A stretch of DNA of 64,000 bases from Lateolabrax maculatus (lineage: Eukaryota; Chordata; Actinopteri; Acropomatiformes; Lateolabracidae). The DNA lies in assembly GCA_031216445.1 (NCBI GenBank), contig CM062199.1, forward strand, positions 11,573,501-11,637,500, written 5' to 3'. A model generated the notes under the pieces. That model searched no databases and was not told where the DNA came from. It worked only from the letters and a program-made list of their open reading frames with translations. This document shows positions 1 to 12,900 of this stretch, piece after piece. Made by a program: the position numbers and the translations under genes. How positions within the stretch are numbered: the first letter of the stretch is position 1; each line of letters begins with the position of its first letter.

Positions 1-668
1 CGCCCCTTGGAAATCGACCAATATGCATTTGTGAATTAGTTTGGCGATGCCAGGCTAAGTCCATTAGGTACATCTAAAAAGATCCAGTGTCAGTGTTTCG
101 CTGATTTATATTGACTCTTTACTGACTGACTGAATTATTGACTGACTGACTGGTTGGTAGCCTTACTGAAACAAGTAACCACTCCTCATCACTCAGACAC
201 AAACTCAATCATTGGCATGTAGTATATGCAGTTGTCAGTGTGTACATAATGTGTATTTCCCTGCTCTCTTTCTGCAGGTATTTGTTGTCTCAGTGCTGCT
301 GTGTTATCACCGTTCTATTATCTTTTATGTCTTTGATTATTAGTGTAACCTAAATGTATAAAGTACCGTATGAATGACAGACTGGTAGTCAATGAGAGGT
401 TATTTGAGTGGTTGAACTGTGTCAGCTATTCTTTCAGCAGTGTGTTTAAAAGGCTGGTATTTAGGGTTGTATTTCTTTACATACCCTGATCACCTTTTTT
501 TCCTTACCCGTTGATTGTTATTTTCCTCTACTATATAATACTCCTAATGCTAAAATCAGATCATTGAACGTATTTCCAGTAAGGATTCAAAACAGGTTGA
601 TTACAGGTCAACTATGAGTTCAAATTTTGACCTCTGTTCTCTTTTTTTTGTCCCTCTCTCTTTTTCAG
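1..668. other. Upstream intron or 5' flank of ptk2, no gene seen
   Basis: I see no coding exon here. A short GACT-type tandem repeat lies at about 117-152. A polypyrimidine stretch from about 640 leads into the acceptor AG at 667-668, so the right part behaves as an intron. The 5' non-coding exons and promoter of ptk2 are expected upstream, outside the window. Confidence 0.7.
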
Positions 669-712
669 AATATGACGGCCAGTTAGCCCCAGCAGGAGCA
701 TCTGAGTCAGGC
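669..712 (+). promoter_or_regulatory. ptk2: ptk2 5' leader with a tiny uORF
   Basis: The exon opens after the acceptor at 667-668. Before the main ATG at 713 there is one out-of-frame ATG at 672 that opens a four-residue uORF ending with TAG at 684-686. The main ATG is preferred because it matches the conserved vertebrate FAK N-terminus (M-A-x-x-Y-L-x-P-N). The uORF could lower initiation, but that is inference. Confidence 0.6.
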
Positions 713-3700
713 ATGGCATCGTCTTCCTACTTGGAACCCAACCACAATCACTCCGCAGCGGGTGGCTGTGGGGTTAAATCCCGTTCTGGGATGCCTGGTG
801 GTACCGGTGTTGGTACCAGCGGCTCTGCTGGCGGCCTTGAGCGGCCCCCAGGCTCCATGGACCGAGTTCTGAAGATCTTTCATTACTTTGAGACAAACAG
901 CGAACCATGCACCTGGGCTAGTAACATCAGGCACGGAGATGCTACAGATGTCAGGGTAAGGCACACAAACATGTCTCATCTTCCTAGCCCTCCATCCCCA
1001 TTTCTCTGATTCTCACTTTTTTTCTTTGTTCATCCTTCTACTTGTTTCAACAGGGCGTTATCCAGAAGATAGCAGAGATCCACAAATTGCGCTGTGTGTC
1101 TTCTCTTGGCCTCCGTCTGACCCATCTGCACTCCGATGCACTCCATTGGTTACACCCTGATTTGGGCGTGTCTCACGTCAGGGAGAAATATGAGAAACAG
1201 CACCCCCAGGAGGAGTGGAGGTAGAATTACAACAATATTCAATGTTTCACACTCACTGTCTGCTCCCACTCCCCGTCTCTTCCCTTGTTTCACGTTTTCC
1301 ATAAGGGGTACTAGAAAGTGATGTTATGCATAGACAGTGAGTATGTTTGGCTGTTAAAATCCCTAAAAGATCATCAGAACTCACTTGTGGTCAATGATGC
1401 CTTTGTCTGTGGTCTAAGTAGCTAATATGAAACAGCAGGCTGGTGACATAATCTCCATATCTTTACAAATGCCCTATTAGACTGTACAGAAGTTACACCT
1501 GTTTAAGCTACAAACCTGCCAGCCAACAGTATTTTATTGAGCCTACCTTACAAGCTACAACTACATAACATGTGGTCCCAATGAAACCGTTTTATACTTT
1601 CAATAAACTATGGACCAAGACATGAATTATACTTATGTGAACTACTGTATACAAACAGTAAAAAAAAATTACAACCAAGTATTTAATATTGAGTTGTTCC
1701 CTTTTACCACAGCCCATGTGTTGTTTTTCTTGAGATTTAAAGGCCTCATATAATGTGTCTCCTCGTTCATCCATATCTCCCAGTTGTAACTACAGAGGAG
1801 TTAATAGCCAAAATAAATTTAAAGTTTACAGTTTTTTACCTACCTGACCTTGCAATCAATGAGGCATTCTGGCTGGTATTATTTGTTGCCTGTTATTAAA
1901 CTATGATTTATGTAGCCTAATTCTTTCCATTTATTGTATGCAGTAGCCTAATAAGCTCTGAAAATTGATCTGCTCTGCATGATGACAGCATGTATGTTAT
2001 GTATCTGTCTTATTTAAAAGCAGCTCTGTTCACTTTCCACCTGCGTTCAAACTGTGCTGTTGCGTCTTCAGTTGATGTTGTTAACAGCTCTCCTTACCAT
2101 TCAGTCCATTGTCCTGCAGTTGATGTGTTACACCCAAAGTCATTAAAGTTGAAATGAATTTAAAATGAATGAGTTGTTCACACCGCTAACATGCAGCCTC
2201 TGCCAGTTGTTGCAGCTCTGCCTCGGAGGGCAGCAGAGCTGCAAGCCCACAGGAGCTTCTGCTGCTGCCAAGCTATTGTTAGAACCGCAAAGTTGCCCAG
2301 GGGATGGACTGACTCTATCTCACTCCTCTATCGCTCCCTCGCGTGCTTTCTCTCATTCTGTCTCGTGGCGCTCGCAGTAGTTCTTTTTCACTTTGATCTT
2401 TCTCTCCATCCTTCTTTCTCTCATCTCTTACATCTGTGTTTTCTCTCTTTTCTCTCAAACACGCATCATTTGCTCTCTTCTCACACTCTTCTTGGTTCAT
2501 TCATTATAGAACAAGGATGTTTTATTCATTTTGTTTTCAACCTTTATTTCTTTTGTAATCTAACTACAGGCCTGTAGCATCACAGCAGCTCCACTACTAC
2601 TTCACTACTCTCCTGACCCATTTCTCTCTACTGTAGTCACTGCAATATGTCAGCCATAAAAGGATATGTTGCCATAAACAATGATGGCCCATCTGGGTAC
2701 TTCTGTGACACAGTTAACTGGCAAGTGTAACAGCAGAAATCTCGTTGTGTTTTCTGGTATTACAAGGTTATCATTCTCAGTTAGTCCCCTGTCAACAACA
2801 TACAGCAACATACAGCAATACAATAAGTAGAAAGGACATATTTCAACTTCAAGACTTGGCCCCTATGTTGGTAAACAGCCACCCTTCAATCTACTGCTCC
2901 ATAGTTGCTATTATGTAGCTAACATGTACTTTAACCTCCCTGTGAAGGTAGAGCAAGAGGAATGAAGAAAATAGTGTAAGAAACAAGTACATGACCCTCA
3001 CCCAGGCCCACAGTGTGTGCATGATGACATACAACATATATCTATAGATTTTTTGTCATCATCTTTAAAATAGATGTGGGATTTTTCAATATTTGTTGTA
3101 ACAACAAGAGCAGGATTCTGTGCTAACCTCTCTTTGACACTGGCCAGTCAGATGCACAAATATTCAATGTCATATTGTGTGCCAGTGAATAACACTCCAT
3201 TACTTATATAAATTAGGCCCCGAGTTGTTTTTATATAAAAAAAAACTGATTTTAAATATTGAGATTGACGTGCCTTTTATTCCCTAGTACACCTCAAACT
3301 GGGCCAGAGGGGGGGCTTTAATATGCATTGAGCTCTGTGTATGCGTCAGCTGTACTTATGAGTATGCTTCTTCTGCCTCTATGCCTCAGATAGGCCTTGA
3401 ATTTGGATGCTACAGGCTAGTTCATTCTCTGTGTGGGTGTTGGTCTGTGTACTGACCAAACCGTCTCTGTCATTCTCAGGTATGAGTTGCGGATGCGGTA
3501 CCTTCCTAAAGGTTACCTCAGCCATTTTTCTGAAGACAAACCCTCTCTCAACTACCTCTATCACCAGGTGAGGCAACACAGCAGGATCCCATAAAAAGAG
3601 GAGATAGAAAGGTGTCCTCTTTGTGAAATAATACTAAATTAAAAGATGCAATTTGGTTTTGAATGATTTCTTGAAGCTATTTCCTCATATGTCATTTGTT

Positions 3701-6700
3701 CTTTCACTTCCTCCATGTCGTTTTTTTATGTCTTTTATCTTTACAGCAGTGTTGTTATAAAGAGTTGTGTTGTCACACTTTGTTTCTCCAGGTAAAGAGT
3801 GACTACATGCAACATATAGCCGATCAGGTGGATCAAGATGTTGCTTTGAAACTGGGCTGTTTAGAAATTAGGTGAGAAACACACAGTAGTTCTTATGCCA
3901 CAACCATGATTATTCAGTTTGCTCAAACATGTTATTGACTATTAGTAGATAGCTCATATCAGAGAAGTTTTCCAGAATATCTGAACTAAACCGTGATGAC
4001 CATTTAATACTGTTTCTACAAACTCTACCTCCTTCTCTCTGTGAATTCTACAGGAGGTTCTTCAGAGAGATGCCAGGCAATGCCCTGGATAAGAAATCCA
4101 ATTATGAACTACTAGAGTAAGATTGATTTTATTTGGTCCGCACTGTAAACTTCCTGCAATTTAGATTTAATGTATTTTAACAAATACATTTCAGCTATTC
4201 AAAGATAAATGTTGTGATGCTGTTATTCTTAGGAAAGACGTTGGTTTGAGAAGGTTCTTCCCCAAAAGCCTGCTGGACTCCCTCAAGGTGAGGCTGAACC
4301 ACTTTTAATATAGAAACAAAGTCAGTCACTTTTTTTCTCCATAACTAAATGGCCAGGGTCTCACATTTAAGAGGTAACAGAGTCTGAGATTTCTTTCTAG
4401 TCCCACTTAGTCGGCTGGATGAGCTAATGGCTATTTGGCTGAGTGACTGGCTGACTGGCAGAAAGACTAACTTGATGGCAGAATGTCTGATAATCTGATT
4501 GTCTGGAATTAAGTTAAATCTCCTGTTGTCACTCGCAGTATGCCTTGTCAGTTGTCTCTTGTGTGTTTCTTGGCTCTGAACCCGACTTTCTCCCAGGAAG
4601 ACTTAACCCTTGGAAATGTTTTTTTCTCCCCCCTCTCTATCAGGCAAAGACTCTTCGTAAGCAGATCCAGCAGACCTTTAAGCAGTTTGCTAACCTCAAT
4701 GATGAGCAGAGCATCCACAAGTTCTTTGAGATACTCTCTCCTATCTATCGCTTCGACAAAGAGTGCTTCAAATGTGCTTTGGGGGTAGGGCAACACTCAA
4801 TTCATAACGGCAAAAAATGTTGCATGTAAAGATGCATGGTGAAGCCATTCATACATTTTCCAAACCTGTACATTCATACTAAATCAGGGGGATTGGAGGT
4901 TGAGCCTGTTTAGCAGGCTCGGGGTAGAAAACATGTAAAGTGAAATATCTTTCATTTAAATGGCTTGCCAGAAATACACAAGGTGAGGTTAGGAGTTTGC
5001 AATTTTTGCCATTTGTTCCACAGTCCTGCTTAGTACCAGTATATTGCTTCTTATTATACTGTTCTCTATAGCAATGCATTATCCATGTTCCCTGCAGAAT
5101 GCAAACCTTCCTCTGTCCTTGAGGGCATTTAATGTCAAATGTAGCGAAAACAGATTAGAACATTATGCTATCAATATTGCATTTTACCCAGTACTATGTT
5201 TAGTTACTAAAGCAGATGATGTGATAAAATGTGACATCCATTTTAATGCCGTTTCTCCCACTGTCTTCCTCTCTTTCATCTCTAGTCTAGTTGGGTAATA
5301 TCTGTAGAGTTGGCTATCGGACCAGAGGAAGGAATCAGCTACCTCACAGATAAGGGCTCAACGGTGAGTATGCACATACAACACTCATCTCACAAGGTCT
5401 AACTTATCACTATCAGTCCCCAGTAAAAGTGTAGCCCTTAATTAAAGAAGGCTTTCAACACATCTGTATACTGCATGCTTGTAATTGGAGGGCCAGAGTG
5501 GCAATCCCACTATACTGCCCTCTACTGGTTTGTCTCTCCGGTAGACAGATTTTCCCTTGTCTCCCCATTTGCCCAAGTTGAAATGAGTCTTGAAGTGCCG
5601 GTTTCCAGGTAGTTTTTTATTACAAAACAGATGATATGAGCTAGAAAAAGCCATATGTGTGATCACCAGGTGATACATTTATGAGGTGCTTGCTGCAGTG
5701 ACAACTCAAAATACATGAAACAGCTGCACACCTGTAATTCCAGTGCTTATATTGAGTTATTAAATTTCAACTTAATGAAGAGAGACTGCCTGTCAAAATG
5801 TCAACAATTAATTTAATTAAGTTAATCATTGTATGAAAATGAATCAGAGCTTGTCCTGTTTGGCCTTCATAAACACATTAAAATTCACTCTTGATGACAT
5901 TGTCTTTCTAGTGCTTAGTGTTAAAAGGCTTTGGGTACTCTGGTTGTATTGCTGTATGTGAAAATAGAAATACATGATTTACTGGTACTATGGAAGAATT
6001 ATGTCTCAATCCTGTGCATTCTTTATATGAATGATCTACAGTTCTTTGAAAAGATCTTTTCCACTAAGCTGAATAAACGGCACCCACATGTACATTACGT
6101 TGATTTTAATATTTCTGTGTTTCTGTCTTTGTCTCTGCAGCCTACACACTTAGCTAACTTTAACCAGGTTCAGTCCATCCAGTACTCTGCTTTGGAAGAG
6201 AAGGACAGGAAAGGGATGCTGCAACTTAACGTAGCAGGAGCTCCAGAGGTGAAAACACACACAAACAAACACACACACACACACCTTGCATACCGTTCCC
6301 TTGGCTTTTCCATTGGAGGGTTGTTCTTTGGGAAACATTAATTCCTAATTAAAACATAAATAACTGGTAAACCACTTATTCAAATGGAGTCACCCCAGCA
6401 GCTATATTCTCATCCAAAACACACATATTTCAAAAATTATAGTGAGCCGAAACTAAGTGTATTTTGTATTTTTTTATTTTTAGTCTGCTTTAATCTAATT
6501 GTTCAGTAGAAATATAAAGTTTACGTGTGTAACAAACATGAAATAAAGTCCGCTTGTTAAACATTGTATTTTAAGTTGTAGTAACGCAAAATCTGAAGGA
6601 AAAACAGAAATGATGTAAGGACAGAAGGAAACAGATGGGAGGGTGAAGGCGGGTGTCGCCATCTTCACTTGAGTGTCAGCGTGAGTGTGTCTGTCGAGAG

Positions 6701-6909
6701 TGGGTGTATTTGCAGCACCTTACTAGTGGAAAAGCATGCGTGCATCAGTGCTAGAGTATCTGGTGTGTGTGTGTGTGTGTGTGTATGTGTGTGTGCGTGT
6801 ATAAGACTGAATGTGTGTGTATGTGTGCACTGGTAAAAGACGTTATCCCTAATAAAGCTCTCATTGTGTCACTGTGAAACAACTCTCTGTCCCACTCTTA
6901 CACTAATCC

Positions 6910-6953
<44 letters not shown>

Positions 6954-9900
6954 ACACGTGTGCGCGTGTGTTTGTAGCCCCTAACAGTCACCACGGCATT
7001 GCTGACTACAGCAGAAAACATGGCTGACTTGATTGACGGCTACTGTCGGCTCGTCTCTTTAGCTACTCATTCCTTCATTGTCAGAGTTCACAAAGGTAAG
7101 ATGTACAACTTCTCTTATATTTATTTTGTGTTCACTTTAAACCCAAATTTTGATATTTTGGTAATGGTACAGTTGTGTTCAGTTAAATGATTATTGTGAA
7201 CATTTTTATGTTGTTTAGATGGTAACAGTAACTTGAACCAAATAAAAAATGTACTTATAAATAGTACTCAGGATTGAAATTGCTAGTCAGGTCTGTTGAT
7301 GAGACTTTAAGCTTGTCACACTGAATAACCAGCCCATGTGTGTTTAGCTAGTGTTTTTCTAAAAATAACTATGGCTACAAAGAAATGGGTACAGTGATGT
7401 AGCTCTAGCTTGAGGCCAGTCTGTTCTGGGTCTAATTCGTATGTTCATTCTGTCTCTGCAGAGGGGGACAGAGCTCTGCCCTCAATCCCCAAGTAAGTTT
7501 ACAGATTCCCTTTGTCTCATTAGTGGTTTATCAAGTAAAAATAAGGTGTAATTTTCCTGAGACATACAAGAAGCATAGTCAAGGTTCTAGTTATACATAA
7601 GAAAAGATCATACAATTTATTTTCCTTTTACCAGCATGGCTTTCTCAAGTGGTGTTTATTTAGTGCTTCATTCATTTTGTTTTGCACTTCAGAATTTGTT
7701 TTGAGGGAAATTTAAATGAGAATTTGCACTAACAATAGTAGTTTCAGAAATGGCTCAAATCCAGAGCAGCATCTTGATCTTGATGATGAAGTCCTTGAAT
7801 TGTATTAAGTAAATATAATGTTAAAGATATAGACACTCTTTTGTGTTCTTAATTTTATAATGTTCAGATGTAGAAGGTTTCTTCATTCCTCTGGTTGCAC
7901 TATTATCTTCATAGCAAAATAATTTTCTCATTTCTTTTCCAGAGTTTCAAATCATGAGAGGCGGATGGAAAAACGGATGGACGGAGTACGGACCAGAGCT
8001 GTTTGTGTCTCAGGTATAAATCCCTGTCTCGCTTTCTCTTGCCCTGTTGATTTGCCTCTCTGTCTGCTGCTCTAAATGTCATGAATGAGAGTGACTGCTA
8101 AGAGTTACATAAAGGGTTCATAGATGTGTGTGCTTACCCTGTTTCCCCTATAAAGCCTCATCTGTGTGTGCAGTGAAGAGTCCTTGTCTCCCCAGATGTC
8201 CCCATGGAGAGCTTTAGTCACTGTCACTCTGTGTCTGCCCTGACTGTCTGCTGACCTCTGACTAACTCACACTTACACATGATTAGTATTAATATAGTAT
8301 TGAGTCATTGAACAATATCTATGACCTTATTTGTTTATCTTTTAACAGTAAAACTAATGCTCCTTTCTCTTTCTTTTCCACTCTCTGTGTGTTTCATGCT
8401 GCATGTGATTTCTGCAGGTCACACTAGTGGCGATGGTAAACAACATTCCTTCTATTAACCGTCCTAAATAAGTAACTCAATGGATTTCCTGCTCTGTGTC
8501 TACATTTAGTGATACTGTATGTGTGTACAGTATCTCTCTCTGTATCTGCCTGTAACTGTTTCGGTTCTTATCCATGACTCAACCTGTTTTTTTTTCAACT
8601 TGTTTCTGTGGAAAGAACAAACCTTTCCATCCCTCCCCTTTCCTCTCCTCTGTGTCCTCCTCTCTGTCTCTCCCTCTCTGTTATACTCCTCTGTCTTACA
8701 TTTCTTGTGTGTAGTTGTTTTATAGTACATGAACATTTTAATTGTTGTGCATGTGTTTGGAATCGGGTATGGTGACGGTCTTTTGGAAAGGTACTTCTGT
8801 CTGGTGATGGTTTGTTTCTGTTACAATTGGCATTTTCACTCTTTCTTTGTTGTCTGTGAAGGTGTGTCCATAGAAATCTTGAGTTGCATGCAGTGATTTT
8901 TGTTGTGTATTTGTACATTGGTCGTGGTGGATCTCAGTATTTTACAGTGACAAGGGTTATAATTGCAGCATTTTTTTTAAAATCCAGATTATACAAATAA
9001 TTTTTGATTGATGATGGGATTTTTTGGTACATGTTAAAGAGCTAACCTCTAAGGTCCAGGGGCCTCAGCTTGTATCAAAGTGGCGTTTTGGATGTAGTTA
9101 GTCTTTTGTGTGTCACCAACTGAGACTTAATGTCTTTTGGATCTTTTTTTCCCTCCCCACTTCGCTCTGGCTCTGCAGAAACTGATGACTATGCTGAGAT
9201 CATAGATGAAGAGGACACCTATACCATACCTTCAAGTAAGTACACGCACACAGACACACACATGCACACAAATATTGTAGGCAGCTAATGTGACACATGG
9301 AGGGACAAAGTGACTGGTGTCTTTGTGCACCTGTGTGTATGCTACGCTGATCGGTGGACCTCTTCAGACTTGTGTAACATACTGAGTGTGTTTTGTGTGT
9401 GTGTTCAAGTTGGTAGGGTGATGGAGCGAGGATTAAAGGTCTTTAGGAGAAACGATTCTGCGTGGGGTGGTATTGTAGATGATTTTGTGTGTTTCTATTT
9501 GTGTGCTCTATTTGGGTTGAGATCAAAATGAAGCGACTCCTTTACTGTGATATTAATATTATTATTATTATTATTATTATGAAAAAATATTTGACTTTCA
9601 TCTGATTTGCCTTGGTCTTATCTTGAATATTTTGTGTGGGGGATTAGTAATTTTGCCCCAAAAACAGATAATAGATAATGTTTTTGAATTACATTAAAGT
9701 CACATGAAAAAGCAGGTAACCTTTGAAAAAGAAACAAATTCAGACAGAGCATTAAGTGTTGCATTTGGAAATGTTTTACCACATGGTTGTTGATATAAAG
9801 TAGAACTATCAACCTCAAACCGTGTACCAATATCAACAATATATTATTTAATTAACTGATTTGCATTGTCATCTGGACATGTGGAACCCAGATCAACATT

Positions 9901-12900
9901 ATTGTGTAGTGGAGTATACATGTTTAATGATACATCAAGACTTTTTGGATTGGTTCATAAAAGAATAGCTGGCAAAATAATGACTTGGTTTGGAGCTTTG
10001 AATGAATCTACATTTTCCGTGGTCACATGTAGCAATCTTGCGTAAAAGGGGAAACCACTTGAACCACATACTGTGTGGTATTCCTCAGACAGTTTTATCT
10101 CACATTATCTGGCCACAATCTTGTCAATTAAACATCAATGTAGAGGTCTGTCTGGCCTTCAGACTCCTGTAGGATGAGAGTAAACACGAATAGGCCTGCT
10201 GCACTGCTGTTGCTGCTGAGTATTACCTGTTCATCAGGTTTAGGACTGTTCATGTTAAGCTCACTGCAACGATAACAGGTGATGCTACATAGGCAACATT
10301 AGGAGGCAGAGGAGATGGGTGTTGTCACCTTAATGTATGATGGGAAATGGAGCTTAAGTGAAAGACTTTTTCTGACAAAATTACCTATTTTAACTGCCTC
10401 AAAATGTTGCCGGGTTATCATGAGCACATGTTGTTCCATTTCAAATTTCAACATGGCTTTGCTTTTTGACCATTCATAAGTTATAGCTTTCCCCATAGTC
10501 CTGTGGACAGTCAAGCCCACACAGAGATAAATGCAAGTCAAAAAGCATACAGAGATAGCTAGACATCCACATTGTATAGTAAATTACCAAGAAGAAAATA
10601 CATAAGCCAGCCAAGGTAATGTTACATTGTTCATGTCTAGACTGAGCAGTTTCTGTGTCTGATTTGGTTTTGTTAAACAGCTGGTGTCCAAGCAATAAAA
10701 GGAGTCCATTTGGTGTATATGTTGTCTTTCTGTTAAAACACACCTCTTATGAATTGTCCAAGCTACTTAGAGGTTACCAGTGGTGTGTGTGCTTGTTGTA
10801 AATACACAACAAAACTTAATTTTCTTCAGACAAAACACACCAAAACACTTTAAATATCCTAGAACAAGTTATTTTATATGATACACTTTGACGATACCTA
10901 TGTAGTCACTTACATACATTACCACTAATGTAGCAACATTACTGTCACAGCCACAGTTATGGCAATCATTAAAGTAACGTTGACATATATAATGAAGACT
11001 GCAGTAACAATTTATGGATATCTGTACTCACAGCTAGTTATTTCTGTCTCCCATCACTAACCCATTTTCCCAGAATACTATGGACTAGATCAAGGTAATG
11101 ATTGGAACGTACACTAAATCTGGTTGTATTGTGATAGCACTTTGATTTGGTGGTTGTTGTGACCCTTATTTTATGTTTGCTTGCAACTGTAAAATAAAAT
11201 TCTGAATTTATTTCTATATCTGCACCCCGTTGATCTGACCCCCCTGTTGATGTTTGATGTGCTGTCAGTTTTTGGGCTGAATTGATGGCTTCAGAACTGA
11301 GTCCCAGCTGTTAGACAAGGATCTTGTGTGTTTTGAATGTTTAAGAAAGTCACACGATTGTTAAGATCAGTACCTTCAGACTTGCAGAATAATGAAAATG
11401 GTTGAAATCCATTTACTTTTCAGGGTAAACAACTACATGGCAACAGTTCAAAAACATTTTGTATATCGTTTAACCAGGCACGTTGACTCGCATGCTCCTA
11501 TTTACAACTTTGGCCTGGAGGAGGAAGTGCAGTGAGAGGAAAGGGTTTAAATAGATACATATATAAAAATATTATATACAAAAAAAATATATATATATAT
11601 ATTTTAAACCACTAACAAACAGTGTAGTTCCACTCCCACATTGTTAAACCATAATGATTGACTTTTTTAAGATCAGGTTACATGGGCGACATTTCGAGGC
11701 ACAGGCATTCATTATGGCCAACGGTATATTTTATTGTATGTTGTAACCACATTTAGTGCCATTCCCAGTACAGACATTTTATTGCCACTATAGTTGTCTC
11801 TAAAGGTCGCACATGTGCTGGACATTTCACAGTCGTGAACAGAAATATAAGTCAGAGATTTGTCAGATCCTGTAAACTCCATGTATGCTATATTCACATG
11901 CAGATTACATGGACAAAGTCAGGTGAACAGCGACATGCCTATCAGGCAAAGCAAACCACCAGCCTCTCAACAGCCACATTCCTATTTTTGTAAAACAAAC
12001 CTTTTGGACCAAGCAAATGTAACACTGGTCCTGCATCAGCCTGTGAGATTTGAATTCCTGCCATCACTACCACCCACCTGACTTTATTCATATTACATTT
12101 GTAAATTCGTGTTCATTTATACAAGTGTTACTGGCTGTTGTTCGTCTGTGTGGCATGCGTGGCTGTGGTTTGCTGATGCTTTTGTTGCATTTTGTTGACA
12201 TTGAGCTATGCTGATTACTTTAACTAAACTAAGCTTGTCAGAGTAGGAAGGTGGATTAACTTTATTAATCTGGAAATTCAGGATGATTTATGATATGTTT
12301 CACTAACCCTTTGCAAAGATGGCAGCACATATTCATTCTGCACTGTGTGGTCGGGTCAGAAATGTTTCCAGAGCTGCGTCTCCTTTAAATAGTAACTGTC
12401 ACATTTGTATAAATGTGCAGGAAGAATAGTTTCAAAAGTTGATAATCCACAGAATCAGTAACATTTACGCAGATTTAAACAAACCCTGCACACTGCAAAG
12501 CACTCTGACAAGCTTGGTAAATGTAAGGCCTGACTAAAACGGAGTGAATGCGTGGGCACTGATGTTTATGTTTTGCTCTGTTTGTCCTCATTTGTGTGTC
12601 CGTGTCTGTGTGGGTGTGTTCATGTCTATTTATATTGTGTATCTAGCTCGGGACTATGAGATTCAGCGGGATCGTATTGAGTTGGGACGCTGTATAGGTG
12701 AGGGTCAGTTTGGGGACGTCCATCAAGGAGTCTACATCAGCCCGGTATGTAATCTCTTTCTCAGACACACATCTGTAGCTAACCCTAACCCCTGACCCTT
12801 ACCAAGTAGCTTTATTAACCAGAATAATCAAATGAATATAGCCTACTTTAGATGGTCCTTTACATGTAAGGGGTTGACAGGTTGCAAGAAAGCTACAAGT

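Larger units (their letters stand above)
3568..9178 (+). other. Introns 3-12 of ptk2: nothing but small repeats
   Basis: The intervals between the FERM exons hold no further gene that I can support. They contain AT-rich sequence and (GT)n microsatellites near 6764-6795 and 6911-6952. The only extra exon recognised is the box 6 microexon at 8418-8435. The short ORFs here are not conserved-looking. Confidence 0.6.
713..9235 (+). other. ptk2: ptk2 exons 1-13: FERM domain and Y397-type linker
   Basis: Residues 1-49 form a Gly/Ser-rich leader, longer than in human. The FERM domain begins near M49-DRVLKIFHYFE and runs to about residue 385. The basic KAKTLRK patch, which binds phosphoinositides in FAK, spans the exon 6/7 junction (4287|4644). 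Exon 13 encodes ETDDYAEIIDEEDTYTIPS. The tyrosine in DDYAEI is residue 419 without inserts and is equivalent to human Y397, the autophosphorylation and Src-SH2 docking site. Exon 12 carries a linker (VSNHERRMEKRMDG) a few residues longer than mammalian. Introns between these exons are short to moderate and contain (GT)n tracts, and the acceptor of exon 10 (6976-6977) sits just beyond one. Confidence 0.93.

Noticed and set aside
8014..8417. Search for the 28-residue FAK insert (box 28)
   Set aside because: No 84-nt phase-1 open segment with splice sites was found; the one acceptor near 8174 runs into a stop.
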